From the NCBI GenBank assembly GCA_948794795.1, contig CAQGLR010000019.1, forward strand, positions 17,054 through 81,053: 64,000 nt of DNA, in the 5' to 3' direction. Below the pieces are notes generated by a model, which did not search any database, had not been told where the DNA came from, and saw nothing but the letters and a program-made list of their open reading frames with translations. Origin of the DNA: an uncultured Lachnospiraceae bacterium. Lineage in GTDB: Bacteria; Bacillota; Clostridia; Lachnospirales; Lachnospiraceae. Position 1 is the first letter of the stretch. Every line of letters begins with the position of its first letter. The position numbers were made by a program, and so were the translations under genes. This document shows positions 16,017 to 24,032 of this stretch, piece by piece.

Positions 16017-16032
16017 GTTAGTATACTCTAAC
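16017..16032 (-). promoter_or_regulatory. iron-box-like palindrome upstream of the feo operon
   Basis: GTTAGTATACTCTAAC has 5-bp inverted arms GTTAG/CTAAC. It lies about 41 bp before the first feoA start, where a repressor would block the promoter. It shares TTAGTATA with the feoB-proximal site. Confidence 0.6.
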
Positions 16033-16148
16033 ATATATTAGATGTCAATCATTTTTTAAATTTTTATATAAAATAATTTTAATATAATTCCATTTGGCTG
16101 GATTATGCCAGTAAAATTGTATATATTCTTCCTTTGGCTTTGCAAAAA

Positions 16149-16200
16149 TAAAGCTGCCACACAGCAGGCCATATAACCCTGCTATATGCAGCAGCTTTTA
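16149..16200 (-). terminator. terminator after the hydrogenase-like chemoreceptor gene
   Basis: Nested inverted repeats: outer TAAAGCTGC / GCAGCTTTTA and inner AGCAGG / CCTGCT, followed on the minus strand by TTTATTTTT. It lies 17 bp after the stop at 16217. Confidence 0.75.
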
Positions 16201-16216
16201 TAATAATCTAAAATCT

Positions 16217-18181
16217 TTATTCAAATTTCTTATTCTCATCTACAAGGGCAACAAGCCTGTTTTTAACATCATCTGCAGTAGCAAGGATTATATCTGCCGA
16301 AGCAGCTATCTCCTCTGTAGAAGCGGCAAGACTGTCAACTCTCTCATTAATATCTGTTACTACATTCATAAGGCTTGTACTGTCTTCTATTATCCTTGAA
16401 ACATGATGTATAATCCTCTCCTGGCTCTCATTGCTTCTTGATGCAGTTTCACGTGAACTTGTAGCAAGATGGTTAATCTCATCTGCAACAACTGCAAACC
16501 CCCTCCCAGCTTCACCAGCCCTTGCAGCCTCAATACTTGCATTAAGTGCAAGCAGGTTTGTCTGTGATGCAATAGAAACTACTTCTTCATTATTAGCAGT
16601 AAGCTCTGATACCATAGCATCAATTTCATGCATTGCCTTATTCAGGCCTTTGCAGAAACTTGTAATGTCATGCATATGTTTTGCAATCTCAGTGCTTTCA
16701 TCCGCATTACTTGTATTTCCTTCTGCCATATGGTCTACTGCCTCATGCAATGCCTCAAAGTTGTCATTAATATCATTTACCGTTTCCATGACATTCTCGC
16801 CCTGGCGTTTAATAATCTCCTTCTCTTCCTGGTTTTCCCTGGCAAGCTGCATAGCATTTTCCCTTTGCTCTTCAACCTGGCTCTTAATATAATAAATACA
16901 GTTCTCTTTTCTGTTAAAACCATTATGTATTGCTGTAACCATACTTTCACAGCTGTCATAGCCACAACATGAACAGTTTATATTTTGTTCCTCATATGTA
17001 TTTTTATTCATACTGTGGAAAATTTCAAGCTTCTCCTGTTCTGAAGGAATTTCATTCTTGCATGTATCTGACAAATCATTGTATGTCCTAAGATAATCCT
17101 CAAGTTTAAGGTTCCGGAACTGATGGTTAAATTTCTTTAAACGCTGCTTTGGTGAAAGATTTTTAGACCAGGCACTAGACAAACTGCTTTTCTTGACATT
17201 TTCCCTGATTTTAAGCACATTATAGAGCGCATCATCTGTTTCAGATATCTCAGGTTCTGTAGCAGTACCGCAAAGACATCCTTCTGAACAATTAAGTGCA
17301 TCTATAAAAAGATAAGGAGTACTTCCCTTTGCTATTCTGTCTTTATTCTTCCATAAGAAGTCATATAAATGCTTTTCACCCTCAATCTGCCTGACAAATA
17401 CACTTTCACCCAGGAACCAGTATACATTCTCCTTAAGTCCGCCAGGAGCAGGATAAAGTGAACCAAGCCCATATTCAATCTCATCTGAACACATCTCACC
17501 ATATATGTTATTCTTCCTTACATATTTCATAAGATGGTCAAATGTCACATTATATTGTATATACCCCTTATTAGATGGTTCTTCCATTTCAAGCTTTTTA
17601 GCTATACAGGGGCTTATAAATGCAAGCTTGTCTGTAATTCCCATAACCTTTTTAACATAAATTGCGGCACACATCATTGGGCTTTGTACTGGAAAAAGCT
17701 TTGGCAGAAGTTCAGGTATATAACGCTCAATATAACCTACAACTGCAGGACAAGGCTGTGAAATACCTCCTTTAAAATTATTTTTCTGTATATAATTTAA
17801 ATATCCCCATGTTGTAATATCTGCTCCAAAAGAAACACTTATAATCCTGTTTACGCCAGCTTTCTTCAAACCTCCAAGAACTTTTTCGTACTCATTTGGA
17901 TAGTTTGCCTTAAATGCAGGCGCAAGCAGAAGCGATATCCTCTCTCCTTTCTTTAATGCAGCAAAAAATTCTTCTGTGTCATCTATGTATTCCCTTGCAC
18001 TATGTTCACATACATCAAAACATGCCCCACATGATACACACATATCCCCGTTAACATCTATCCTGTTCTTTCCGTCCTCAAGTTCAGATGCTACACAGGC
18101 TCCTGCACAACTGCATACACTTATACACTTATTACATCCTATACAATTGTCATTTGTAACTACTAATCCATTATTAAGCAT
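16217..18181 (-). CDS. soluble [FeFe]-hydrogenase-like sensor fused to a methyl-accepting chemotaxis signalling domain
   Basis: 654 residues, no membrane segment. Domain order: two 4Fe-4S motifs (CIGCNKCISVC, CVSCGACFDVC); an H-cluster-like domain (about 70-340) with QPCPAVV around C144, ISPCIAKK and ALNCSEGCLCG; a further Cys motif CSCCGYDSCESM near 410; then a coiled coil and an MCP signalling domain with the conserved tip SQTNLLALNASIEAARAGEAGRGFA region. The first H-cluster motif reads QPCP instead of TSCCP, as in putative sensory hydrogenases rather than catalytic ones. It should report H2 or redox state to CheA from the cytoplasm (inference). It has its own terminator and a GGAGGTC site before ATG 18181. 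Confidence 0.9.
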   Translation of the reverse strand: MLNNGLVVTNDNCIGCNKCISVCSCAGACVASELEDGKNRIDVNGDMCVSCGACFDVCEHSAREYIDDTEEFFAALKKGERISLLLAPAFKANYPNEYEKVLGGLKKAGVNRIISVSFGADITTWGYLNYIQKNNFKGGISQPCPAVVGYIERYIPELLPKLFPVQSPMMCAAIYVKKVMGITDKLAFISPCIAKKLEMEEPSNKGYIQYNVTFDHLMKYVRKNNIYGEMCSDEIEYGLGSLYPAPGGLKENVYWFLGESVFVRQIEGEKHLYDFLWKNKDRIAKGSTPYLFIDALNCSEGCLCGTATEPEISETDDALYNVLKIRENVKKSSLSSAWSKNLSPKQRLKKFNHQFRNLKLEDYLRTYNDLSDTCKNEIPSEQEKLEIFHSMNKNTYEEQNINCSCCGYDSCESMVTAIHNGFNRKENCIYYIKSQVEEQRENAMQLARENQEEKEIIKRQGENVMETVNDINDNFEALHEAVDHMAEGNTSNADESTEIAKHMHDITSFCKGLNKAMHEIDAMVSELTANNEEVVSIASQTNLLALNASIEAARAGEAGRGFAVVADEINHLATSSRETASRSNESQERIIHHVSRIIEDSTSLMNVVTDINERVDSLAASTEEIAASADIILATADDVKNRLVALVDENKKFE

Positions 18182-18729
18182 TGATGCCCGACCTCCAAAT
18201 TGTATTCTTAATTTATGTTTTTTTACTTACAAAATACAATAATACCCTGTATTACACTTTTACATTTCTAACAGTATACCATAAATATCATATAATTTCC
18301 ACTAAAAAGTTCATGGCTGTATGTCACATAAAAATATATTATTATAAAAAATACATTCTTTGCCTGCTTCTTATTGTATATGTCATAATTATTATTTTTA
18401 ATTGATAGTTATTATCCAGGTTAAAAAAATAATAAAACCTAGATATCTTTTTATTGACAAATAATTCCTATAATTGTAAAATACATGTTTATATTAATTT
18501 CTTTTTTTTTAATATAAGAGGTACAAACACTATATCATTTTCAATTAATTTATCAGGTATTTTGGCAATAAAAATAAAAAAATTTTTCCTGTCAAAATTT
18601 AAAATCTACAGATATTAATAATACAGTTAAATACCAGGACGTATTTATCCAAGTCAAAATATTAGCATTTAACCACCTTAGTAATCATAAGGACTAGTGA
18701 TAACAATTATTTTAACGGAGGAAATTTAT
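18182..18729. other. AT-rich intergenic region without genes
   Basis: About 550 bp with no supportable ORF on either strand. It must carry the promoter for the hydrogenase-like chemoreceptor on the left and the promoter-like site at 18454-18482 reading right. No clear terminator or repeat beyond runs of A and T. Confidence 0.6.
18454..18482 (+). promoter_or_regulatory. promoter-like site upstream of the decayed rRNA methyltransferase
   Basis: TTGACA (18454-18459), 17-bp spacer, TAAAAT (18477-18482). It is consensus-like and points toward the pseudogene start 248 bp downstream. The long leader contains no ORF. Confidence 0.45.
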
Positions 18730-19175
18730 ATGAATGAAATACACATAAATAATAAAAACAACTATTACCAAAGATTTGAAGTTCTAAAAACAAACAGAAA
18801 TAAAAGATATAAATACAATGAATTTCTAGTAGAGGGAGTGCGTAGTTTAAAAGAGGCGGTTAAAAACGGCTGGAATATCAAATCTTGGATTTATAATAAA
18901 AATAACCTGTCAGACTGGGCTAAAGAAACCATCCATACCGTAAAAACCGAAACAAATTACTGCCTTACACCACAACTTTTATGCTTATGATGTGAAATGA
19001 AACCATGGGACTGAACAAGACATTCAAAGAATACTGTGATGTTTTATGTACTATACCTATGTCACCAGAATCATATGCAACTTCTTTTAATGTAAGCTGT
19101 GCCGCATCTGTTTTAATGTATGAAGTTACAAGACAAAGGCAAGTAAAATCCAGACCCACAGAACGCACAATATGA
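18730..19175 (+). pseudogene. TrmH/SpoU-family RNA 2'-O-methyltransferase remnant with internal deletion
   Basis: A strong ACGGAGG site precedes ATG 18730. Frame 1 gives about 85 residues of the SpoU substrate-binding domain (YNEFLVEGVRSLKEAVKNGW, then LSDWAKETIHTVKTE, YCLTPQLL) and stops at 18990. In another frame from about 18996 the C-terminal SpoU knot motif appears: NETMGLNKTFKEYCDV, IPMSPESYATSFNVSCAAS, LMYEVTRQR, stop 19175. About 100 residues that should lie between, including the first knot motif, are gone, and the frame is broken. The gene once encoded a methyltransferase for rRNA or tRNA and is now dead. The ribosome binding site is still intact. Confidence 0.82.
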
Positions 19176-19275
19176 GGTGTGGATACCAATAACAAAGAAA
19201 AAGGTATAGGGATGGACTTATGGACAAAAAATTTTATATAGCTTTGCGGGCGTTAAAATAATAAAGTAAAGGTTT

Positions 19276-19723
19276 TTATATGCCAGCCCTAAAAAATGGT
19301 GTTTTATTGCATAACAGAAAAGCAGGGAACCGGCCACTAATAAAAGTGATATGTTCTCTGCTCTTGTTTGCACCCTGGTAATACATACGTTTCAATGTAA
19401 AGTAATTATCTGTTGCTGCAAGTATCTTATTTTTTACAATAACATATTGATAACCTTCTTTATCATCAAGCTGTTATTCAAACTCCTTAACTAACTTATC
19501 TGTAATTTACTGTATTTCTTTATTAATTTCTTCTGTTGTATGTTCTAATTTTTTCTGTGCTTCACTGTTTTCTGCTTTGCCAGCTTTTATTTCTGGGACT
19601 TCAATATCTGTCATATTTCTGGAACATATTCTGCATAAGTATATTTTTTATATTTTCAGATTTTATTGAAAATTGAATATCTTCAAATAGTTCCTCTGAT
19701 AATAATTTAATTATATTTTTCAC
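19276..19723 (-). pseudogene. unrecognised decayed gene with frameshift and two in-frame stops
   Basis: A GTG at 19723 opens a frame of 40 residues (VKNIIKLLSEELFEDIQFSI region). A second frame starts at ATG 19614 inside it and reads MTDIEVPEIKAGKAENSEAQ, then runs through TAA after KEIQ and another TAA after VKEFE, to a stop at 19276. After the stops the sequence stays protein-like (QLDDKEGYQYVIVKNKI, ATDNYFTLKRMYYQG). Both stops sit where CAA (Gln) would fit, consistent with C-to-T changes. I do not recognise the family. It lies just after glpK. Confidence 0.5.
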
Positions 19724-19758
19724 ATTTTAAGGTTTTCTCCCTTATAATTGCTGGGATA

Positions 19759-21255
19759 TTAATTATAACCTGCCCAGACTGCAGCACATTTTACTGCCTT
19801 TTTCCACCCTTCCAGTTTCTCCTTCCTTTCTTCTTCTGTTATTCCTGGCAAGAAAATTTTACTTGTTTCCATATTGCCTGCAATCTCTTCTTTATCCTTC
19901 CAGTATCCTACAGCAAGACCTGCAAGACCTGCTGCACCCATGGCAGTACTTTCTGTACAGCTTGGAAGTATTACAGGTATATTAATAATATCAGCCTGTA
20001 CCTGCATTAAAAAGCTGTTTGCACTTGCGCCTCCATCTGCTTTTAATGCAGAAAGCCTTATTTCTGAATCTGCTGTCATAGCATCAAGCACATCATTTGC
20101 CTGGTATGCAACAGATTCAAGAGTTGCACGGATAATGTGATATTTGTTTGTACCACGTGTAAGCCCTGTAATAGTTCCCCTTGCATCCTGGTTCCAGTAA
20201 GGCGCACCAAGACCTGTAAATGCTGGCACAACATAGCATCCATTAGTATCTGGGACTTTCTGCGCCATTATCTCTGAATCTGCAGCAGACTCAATTAAGC
20301 GCATTTCATCACGCATCCATTGTACTGCAGCACCTGCAATAAAAATAGAACCTTCCAAGGCGTATGTTACTTTGCCATCAAGTCCCCATGCAATAGTAGT
20401 TACAAGCCCGTTATCTGAATATACAGGAACATCTCCTGTATTCATAAGCATAAAACAACCTGTGCCATATGTATTTTTTACATCACCTTTATTAAAACAT
20501 GCCTGTCCAAAAAGTGCTGCCTGCTGGTCCCCAGCTATGCTGGCAACAGGAACCATGCCTCCAAAATATGAACTGTCTGTCATGCCATATATTTCACTTG
20601 ACTGTCTTACTTCTGGCAGCATTATTCCAGGAATACCAAGTTCACGCAATATATCATTGTCCCATTGCAGTTCATTAATATTGTACATCATAGTGCGTGA
20701 TGCATTTGAATAATCAGTTACATGTACTTTGCCTTTTGTAAGATTCCAGACAAGCCATGTATCAACCGTACCAAATAAAAGTTCACCATTTTCTGCCCTG
20801 GCACGTGCACCTGGCACATTATCAAGAATCCATTTTAACTTTGTAGCAGAGAAATATGCATCTGCCACAAGCCCTGTTTTCTTACGGAATATTTCTGCCA
20901 GCCCTTTTTCTTTCAAGCTGTCACAATATTTTGATGTACGGCGGCACTGCCACACAATAGCATTATATACTGGTTCACCAGTATACTTGTCCCATACAAT
21001 AGTTGTTTCCCTTTGGTTTGTTATTCCTATTGCTGCTATATCTCCTGCTGAAGCACCTGCCTTTGCCATTGCTTCTACAGCAACACCAAGCTGGGAAGAC
21101 CATATTTCACTAGCATTATGTTCTACCCAGCCTGGCTTTGGAAAAATTTGTGTAAACTCTTTCTGGGCAACTGATACAATTTTACCTTTTTGGTTAAATA
21201 AAATACAACGGTTACTTGTAGTGCCTGCATCAAGTGCCATAATATATTTTCTCAT
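19759..21255 (-). CDS. glpK: glycerol kinase
   Basis: 498 residues, a normal length for GlpK. FGGY-type motifs: ALDAGTTSNRCILF (phosphate 1), ITNQRETTIVWDK, FGTVDTWLVWNLT, SIAGDQQAALFGQ, TYGTGCF and GLGAPYWNQDARGTITGLTRG region. It phosphorylates glycerol to sn-glycerol-3-phosphate in the cytoplasm. The segment SSYFGGMVPV lacks the His that HPr phosphorylates in some Firmicutes GlpK proteins, so PTS activation by that route looks unlikely. No glpF, glpD or glpR is nearby; the gene stands alone. The 228-bp leader contains two ACCAGACA words 23 bp apart and a CAGGCA / TGCCTG inverted repeat of unknown meaning. Confidence 0.95.
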   Translation of the reverse strand: MRKYIMALDAGTTSNRCILFNQKGKIVSVAQKEFTQIFPKPGWVEHNASEIWSSQLGVAVEAMAKAGASAGDIAAIGITNQRETTIVWDKYTGEPVYNAIVWQCRRTSKYCDSLKEKGLAEIFRKKTGLVADAYFSATKLKWILDNVPGARARAENGELLFGTVDTWLVWNLTKGKVHVTDYSNASRTMMYNINELQWDNDILRELGIPGIMLPEVRQSSEIYGMTDSSYFGGMVPVASIAGDQQAALFGQACFNKGDVKNTYGTGCFMLMNTGDVPVYSDNGLVTTIAWGLDGKVTYALEGSIFIAGAAVQWMRDEMRLIESAADSEIMAQKVPDTNGCYVVPAFTGLGAPYWNQDARGTITGLTRGTNKYHIIRATLESVAYQANDVLDAMTADSEIRLSALKADGGASANSFLMQVQADIINIPVILPSCTESTAMGAAGLAGLAVGYWKDKEEIAGNMETSKIFLPGITEEERKEKLEGWKKAVKCAAVWAGYN

Positions 21256-21411
21256 AAAAACCCCTTTCTATAATAAACCAGACAATATCCTGGACATACA
21301 CCAGACATATATTTGCAATATATATTACCTAAAACCAGGCATCCGTCACCTGCCTGCTTGAAAACCAGATAATCCACATATTACTTTAAATATTTTTTTA
21401 TAAAATACAAT

Positions 21412-21454
21412 CCCCACTATAAAGAAACTAAAATATAATTTTATTATAGCGGGG
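21412..21454 (-). terminator. terminator after the ferritin-like gene
   Basis: Stem CCCCACTATAA / TTATAGCGGGG with one mismatch and a 21-base AT-rich loop. T-rich sequence follows on both strands, so it may act in either direction. It lies 30 bp after the stop at 21484. Confidence 0.6.
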
Positions 21455-21483
21455 TATTTTTAATAATATAAACTTAAATATTA

Positions 21484-22032
21484 TTATACTTCTTTAAGCA
21501 AAGCCTGAAGCAGCATAATATGGTATTCCTCATCTTTAATAATTCTTGCTATAACTGCATTAACACAATCATCCCTGATTATCTGCATATGTGCTTTGTA
21601 CTGGCTTATAGCGTCTTTCTCTGCTTCTATATCTGCAATTATCATTTTTCTGGCATTACCAGGTATAGACAAATATCCAGGTGTCCACATTCTATTGCTG
21701 CCATTGCGGTATTTCGCTACAAAACTAATATCTCCGCCAAGCAGTACCACAAGTTCACCAAGTTTCTGTAAATGTATCATTTCTGCCATTGCAATTCCAA
21801 GTATTGTTTTAGCTAAAGGACATTTAATACAAGATAAACGGTTTTCATTATTAATATACTGTGTAATTGCTGACATTTCAGATACAGAACCACAGTAATC
21901 AACACTGAGCAGGTCTGCATATACCTGGTTTCTGCTTCTTACTTGTACAGGAGGATAAGGAAGGTCTGCCATAGCTGGCCTTATACCCTGGAAATTACAG
22001 TTATTAGCAATTAAATTCTCTTTTTCTTCCAT
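21484..22032 (-). CDS. ferritin-like (rubrerythrin/manganese-catalase-type fold) protein
   Basis: 182 residues. Four helices carry metal-ligand patterns of a di-metal four-helix bundle: an acidic residue near SEMSAITQYI, AEMIHLQKLGELV (E-x-x-H), DIEAEKDAISQYKAH and IKDEEYHIMLLQ (E-x-x-H). The insert CIKCP between helices 1 and 2 is a short Cys pair and not a full rubredoxin domain. Likely cytoplasmic, with a role in iron handling or peroxide defence (family inference). The exact subfamily is uncertain. It starts at ATG 22032 and is bounded by the hairpin at 21412-21454. Confidence 0.72.
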   Translation of the reverse strand: MEEKENLIANNCNFQGIRPAMADLPYPPVQVRSRNQVYADLLSVDYCGSVSEMSAITQYINNENRLSCIKCPLAKTILGIAMAEMIHLQKLGELVVLLGGDISFVAKYRNGSNRMWTPGYLSIPGNARKMIIADIEAEKDAISQYKAHMQIIRDDCVNAVIARIIKDEEYHIMLLQALLKEV

Positions 22033-22103
22033 ACACTATTTTCTCCAAAAATATTTATTTGGAATAGTATATTAAAATATTGGAAAAGTGTACTTATTCA
22101 TTA

Positions 22104-22340
22104 TTAAATATCTTTATAAAGTGCATAAAAATCTGACTCCATATTTTCCAGCTGTCTTTTGCAAAAGCTGCTGGCATCATCAAGTGCAGCATTATAAATA
22201 TAACTTCCTAAAATATCCATAAAAAAATTATATACGTTATCCTGTCCAATATACCCTAAGTCCAGATTATATTCTTCTTTAAAGAAATAATGTATTTCAT
22301 CCATTATTTTCTTTTTATCACTGTCTTTTATATTAACCAT
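22104..22340 (-). CDS. DUF2164 family protein
   Basis: I take ATG 22340 as the start because GGAGG lies 7 bp upstream; the frame extends further but without a site. The 78 residues read KDSDKKKIMDEIHYFFKEEY, then LGYIGQDNVYNFFMDILGSYIYNAALDDA as a single helix-rich stretch (landmarks IGQ and YIYNAALDDA), which fits the DUF2164 family (pattern of E..F..E...IG...L.DF....G..IYN.A..DA). No function is known. It lies 72 bp after a possible partner on the same strand and has a structured upstream region of three hairpins. Confidence 0.78.
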   Translation of the reverse strand: MVNIKDSDKKKIMDEIHYFFKEEYNLDLGYIGQDNVYNFFMDILGSYIYNAALDDASSFCKRQLENMESDFYALYKDI

Positions 22341-22379
22341 AATAATCCTCCATGCCGGCTTTGGGCGGTTCAAATAACA

Positions 22380-22487
22380 TAGCAGGACAAGCCTGCTTTA
22401 GAAAAATGCTGGTTTTGCATTTTTCCTGTGTGAAATTTAATATATCTTATGTAGCTTTTTTTGCTGCCTTAGATATATTTTTCACAC
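22380..22487 (-). terminator. cluster of three hairpins after the TPR-like gene
   Basis: From right to left on the minus strand: a long imperfect stem bounded by GTGTGAA / TTCACAC (22428-22487) with a T-rich loop, then AAAAATGC / GCATTTTT (22402-22425), then AGCAGG / CCTGCT (22381-22398). The first is 26 bp after the stop at 22514 and probably terminates that gene. Confidence 0.55.
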
Positions 22488-22513
22488 TAATCCCCTTGCA
22501 TATATTTATTCTA

Positions 22514-23602
22514 TCAGGCAATTTCTAAATGTTTTGTATAATAATCATTACTATTTCTCTTGTCAAAACTTTCTGCAATGCCTGATGCCTGTGTATAAAA
22601 CCAGTCTGCCAGTACAGAAGTATTATATATTCCATCTTCACGCCAGACTTCAGATTTTACTGGCAGTTCCATTCTTACATCTGTTTGTTTTTTTGAAATC
22701 TCCCTGAAAAGCACATATGCTCCCATATAAAAATAATATTTTGCTTTCTGGTTCCACATATTTATTGTCCACTCCAGGCGTTTTTCAAAAATTGACAATC
22801 CCTTAGTAGTATTTACATAAGCATAATAACGCAGAACCGCACCCATAAATTCTAAGTCTCCCTGGTCTTCATTATGTTTTCTGTATAATTTTTTTGCAAA
22901 TGGTTTTGCCCCTTTTATATCACCATTGTCCAGCATATATTTTAAATAAGTATACCAAAGCTGTGGATATGTATCATCACAAACGTCATCTAAAAGACCT
23001 TTATCAACTTTTTCAAAATATTTATCTGCCTTCTCTTTCTGCCCCATCTCAAGATACAGCCTGGCAGCATAAGCATGTTCACATGATTCACAATCAAACC
23101 TGTAATCTGGTTCTGTATTCCATGCCTTTTTTAAATATTCCTCTGCTTTATTAAAATCAGCATACAGCCATCTCCAGAACATCTGCCAGTAATAACTTCT
23201 CTCTGCCATTCCAAATTGTTTTACAAGTTTATATAAATTATCCAGCAACTTTTCCCACTGTTCTGTTGTTACCTGTGGCAGGCATAATATTGTATCAACA
23301 CCAAGCAATACTGCCATAACATAGGCTTCTTTTCCAAGGTCATCCCCTTCATACCTTTCTACAGCACCAGGGTCTTCTTTAAAAACGTTTTCCAATTCAG
23401 TTATTACTGGAATACTTTTTACTGGGTCACCATGGAAATACTGTTCTGAAATATAGTCAAAACGCATGTACATCCTCCAGTAATTGTCACCTGCTTTATC
23501 TGCTTGTATAATGGCATCTTTTATCATATCTGTCCTTGCTTTGCCATGTTCCATTCTATGTATCTGCTCTACTAACTTCTGTCCATCATAATTATCTGCC
23601 AT
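22514..23602 (-). CDS. TPR-like helical repeat protein of unknown function
   Basis: 362 residues, no signal peptide, ATG 23602 behind GGAGGAC. The sequence is rich in Trp, Tyr and Lys and made of paired helices: KAEEYLKKAWNTEPDYRFDC, CEHAYAARLYLEMGQKEKAD, YFEKVD, then LWYTYLKYMLDNGDIKGAKPFAKKLY. The repeats resemble tetratricopeptide units (A..Y...G....A...). No catalytic motif is visible. TPR proteins usually mediate protein contacts. It stands apart from its neighbours: a long non-coding gap upstream and a hairpin cluster downstream. I cannot name its family. Confidence 0.7.
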   Translation of the reverse strand: MADNYDGQKLVEQIHRMEHGKARTDMIKDAIIQADKAGDNYWRMYMRFDYISEQYFHGDPVKSIPVITELENVFKEDPGAVERYEGDDLGKEAYVMAVLLGVDTILCLPQVTTEQWEKLLDNLYKLVKQFGMAERSYYWQMFWRWLYADFNKAEEYLKKAWNTEPDYRFDCESCEHAYAARLYLEMGQKEKADKYFEKVDKGLLDDVCDDTYPQLWYTYLKYMLDNGDIKGAKPFAKKLYRKHNEDQGDLEFMGAVLRYYAYVNTTKGLSIFEKRLEWTINMWNQKAKYYFYMGAYVLFREISKKQTDVRMELPVKSEVWREDGIYNTSVLADWFYTQASGIAESFDKRNSNDYYTKHLEIA

Positions 23603-24032
23603 AATAGTCCTCCATTCTTAAATATTGTCCAGGTAAGCCTTAAATATCCTGGATAATAATTACTTCCATTTCTTATAAAACAGATTAACAGTTCTTATTA
23701 TTAAATATACTATGGAAGAATGGTTTTTGCAATAGCATCAAAATTTTACATTCCATAATTTTTTTAAGAATACCTTATTACTCTTTAAGTATAAACCAAA
23801 CCTTTGTTAATTAAAAAAGGAAGCTGTCACATAAAAAACAAAATACACAACATATAGTTCTTAGTAAAATAAATTTTCTATATCTTGTATAATGTTTTTT
23901 GATGTGGCAGCTCCCTTAGAGCTTTTACCTGCCAGATTAAGCAAGCCCTGGTAAACCAAACCCACCGCTTAAGAAGTGTGTATTTTAAAGGGCTTACTTA
24001 ATGAGGTTAAAATAATTTCACATTGACCTGTG
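23603..24032. other. 430-bp intergenic region with xylanase terminator
   Basis: No gene. The right part holds inverted repeats downstream of the xylanase: AAGCAAGCCCT near 23938 and AGGGCTTACTT near 23990. Further on is the long imperfect stem at 23813-23914. The left part, close to 23603, should hold the promoter of the TPR-like gene, but no clear consensus is seen. Confidence 0.6.
23813..23914 (-). terminator. long-stem terminator of the first xylanase gene
   Basis: Imperfect arms of about 20 bases (GGAAGCTGTCACAT at 23819 against ATGTGGCAGCTCC ending at 23914) enclose an AT-rich loop. On the minus strand the stem ends in GCTTCC followed by TTTTTT, a good rho-independent tail. Confidence 0.7.

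Noticed and set aside
18965..19195. Minus-strand ORF of 76 residues
   Set aside because: The opposite strand encodes the clear C-terminal SpoU motif of the pseudogene; the ORF is its shadow.
21256..21483. Possible riboswitch upstream of glpK
   Set aside because: Several short inverted and direct repeats are present but none matches a known riboswitch core.
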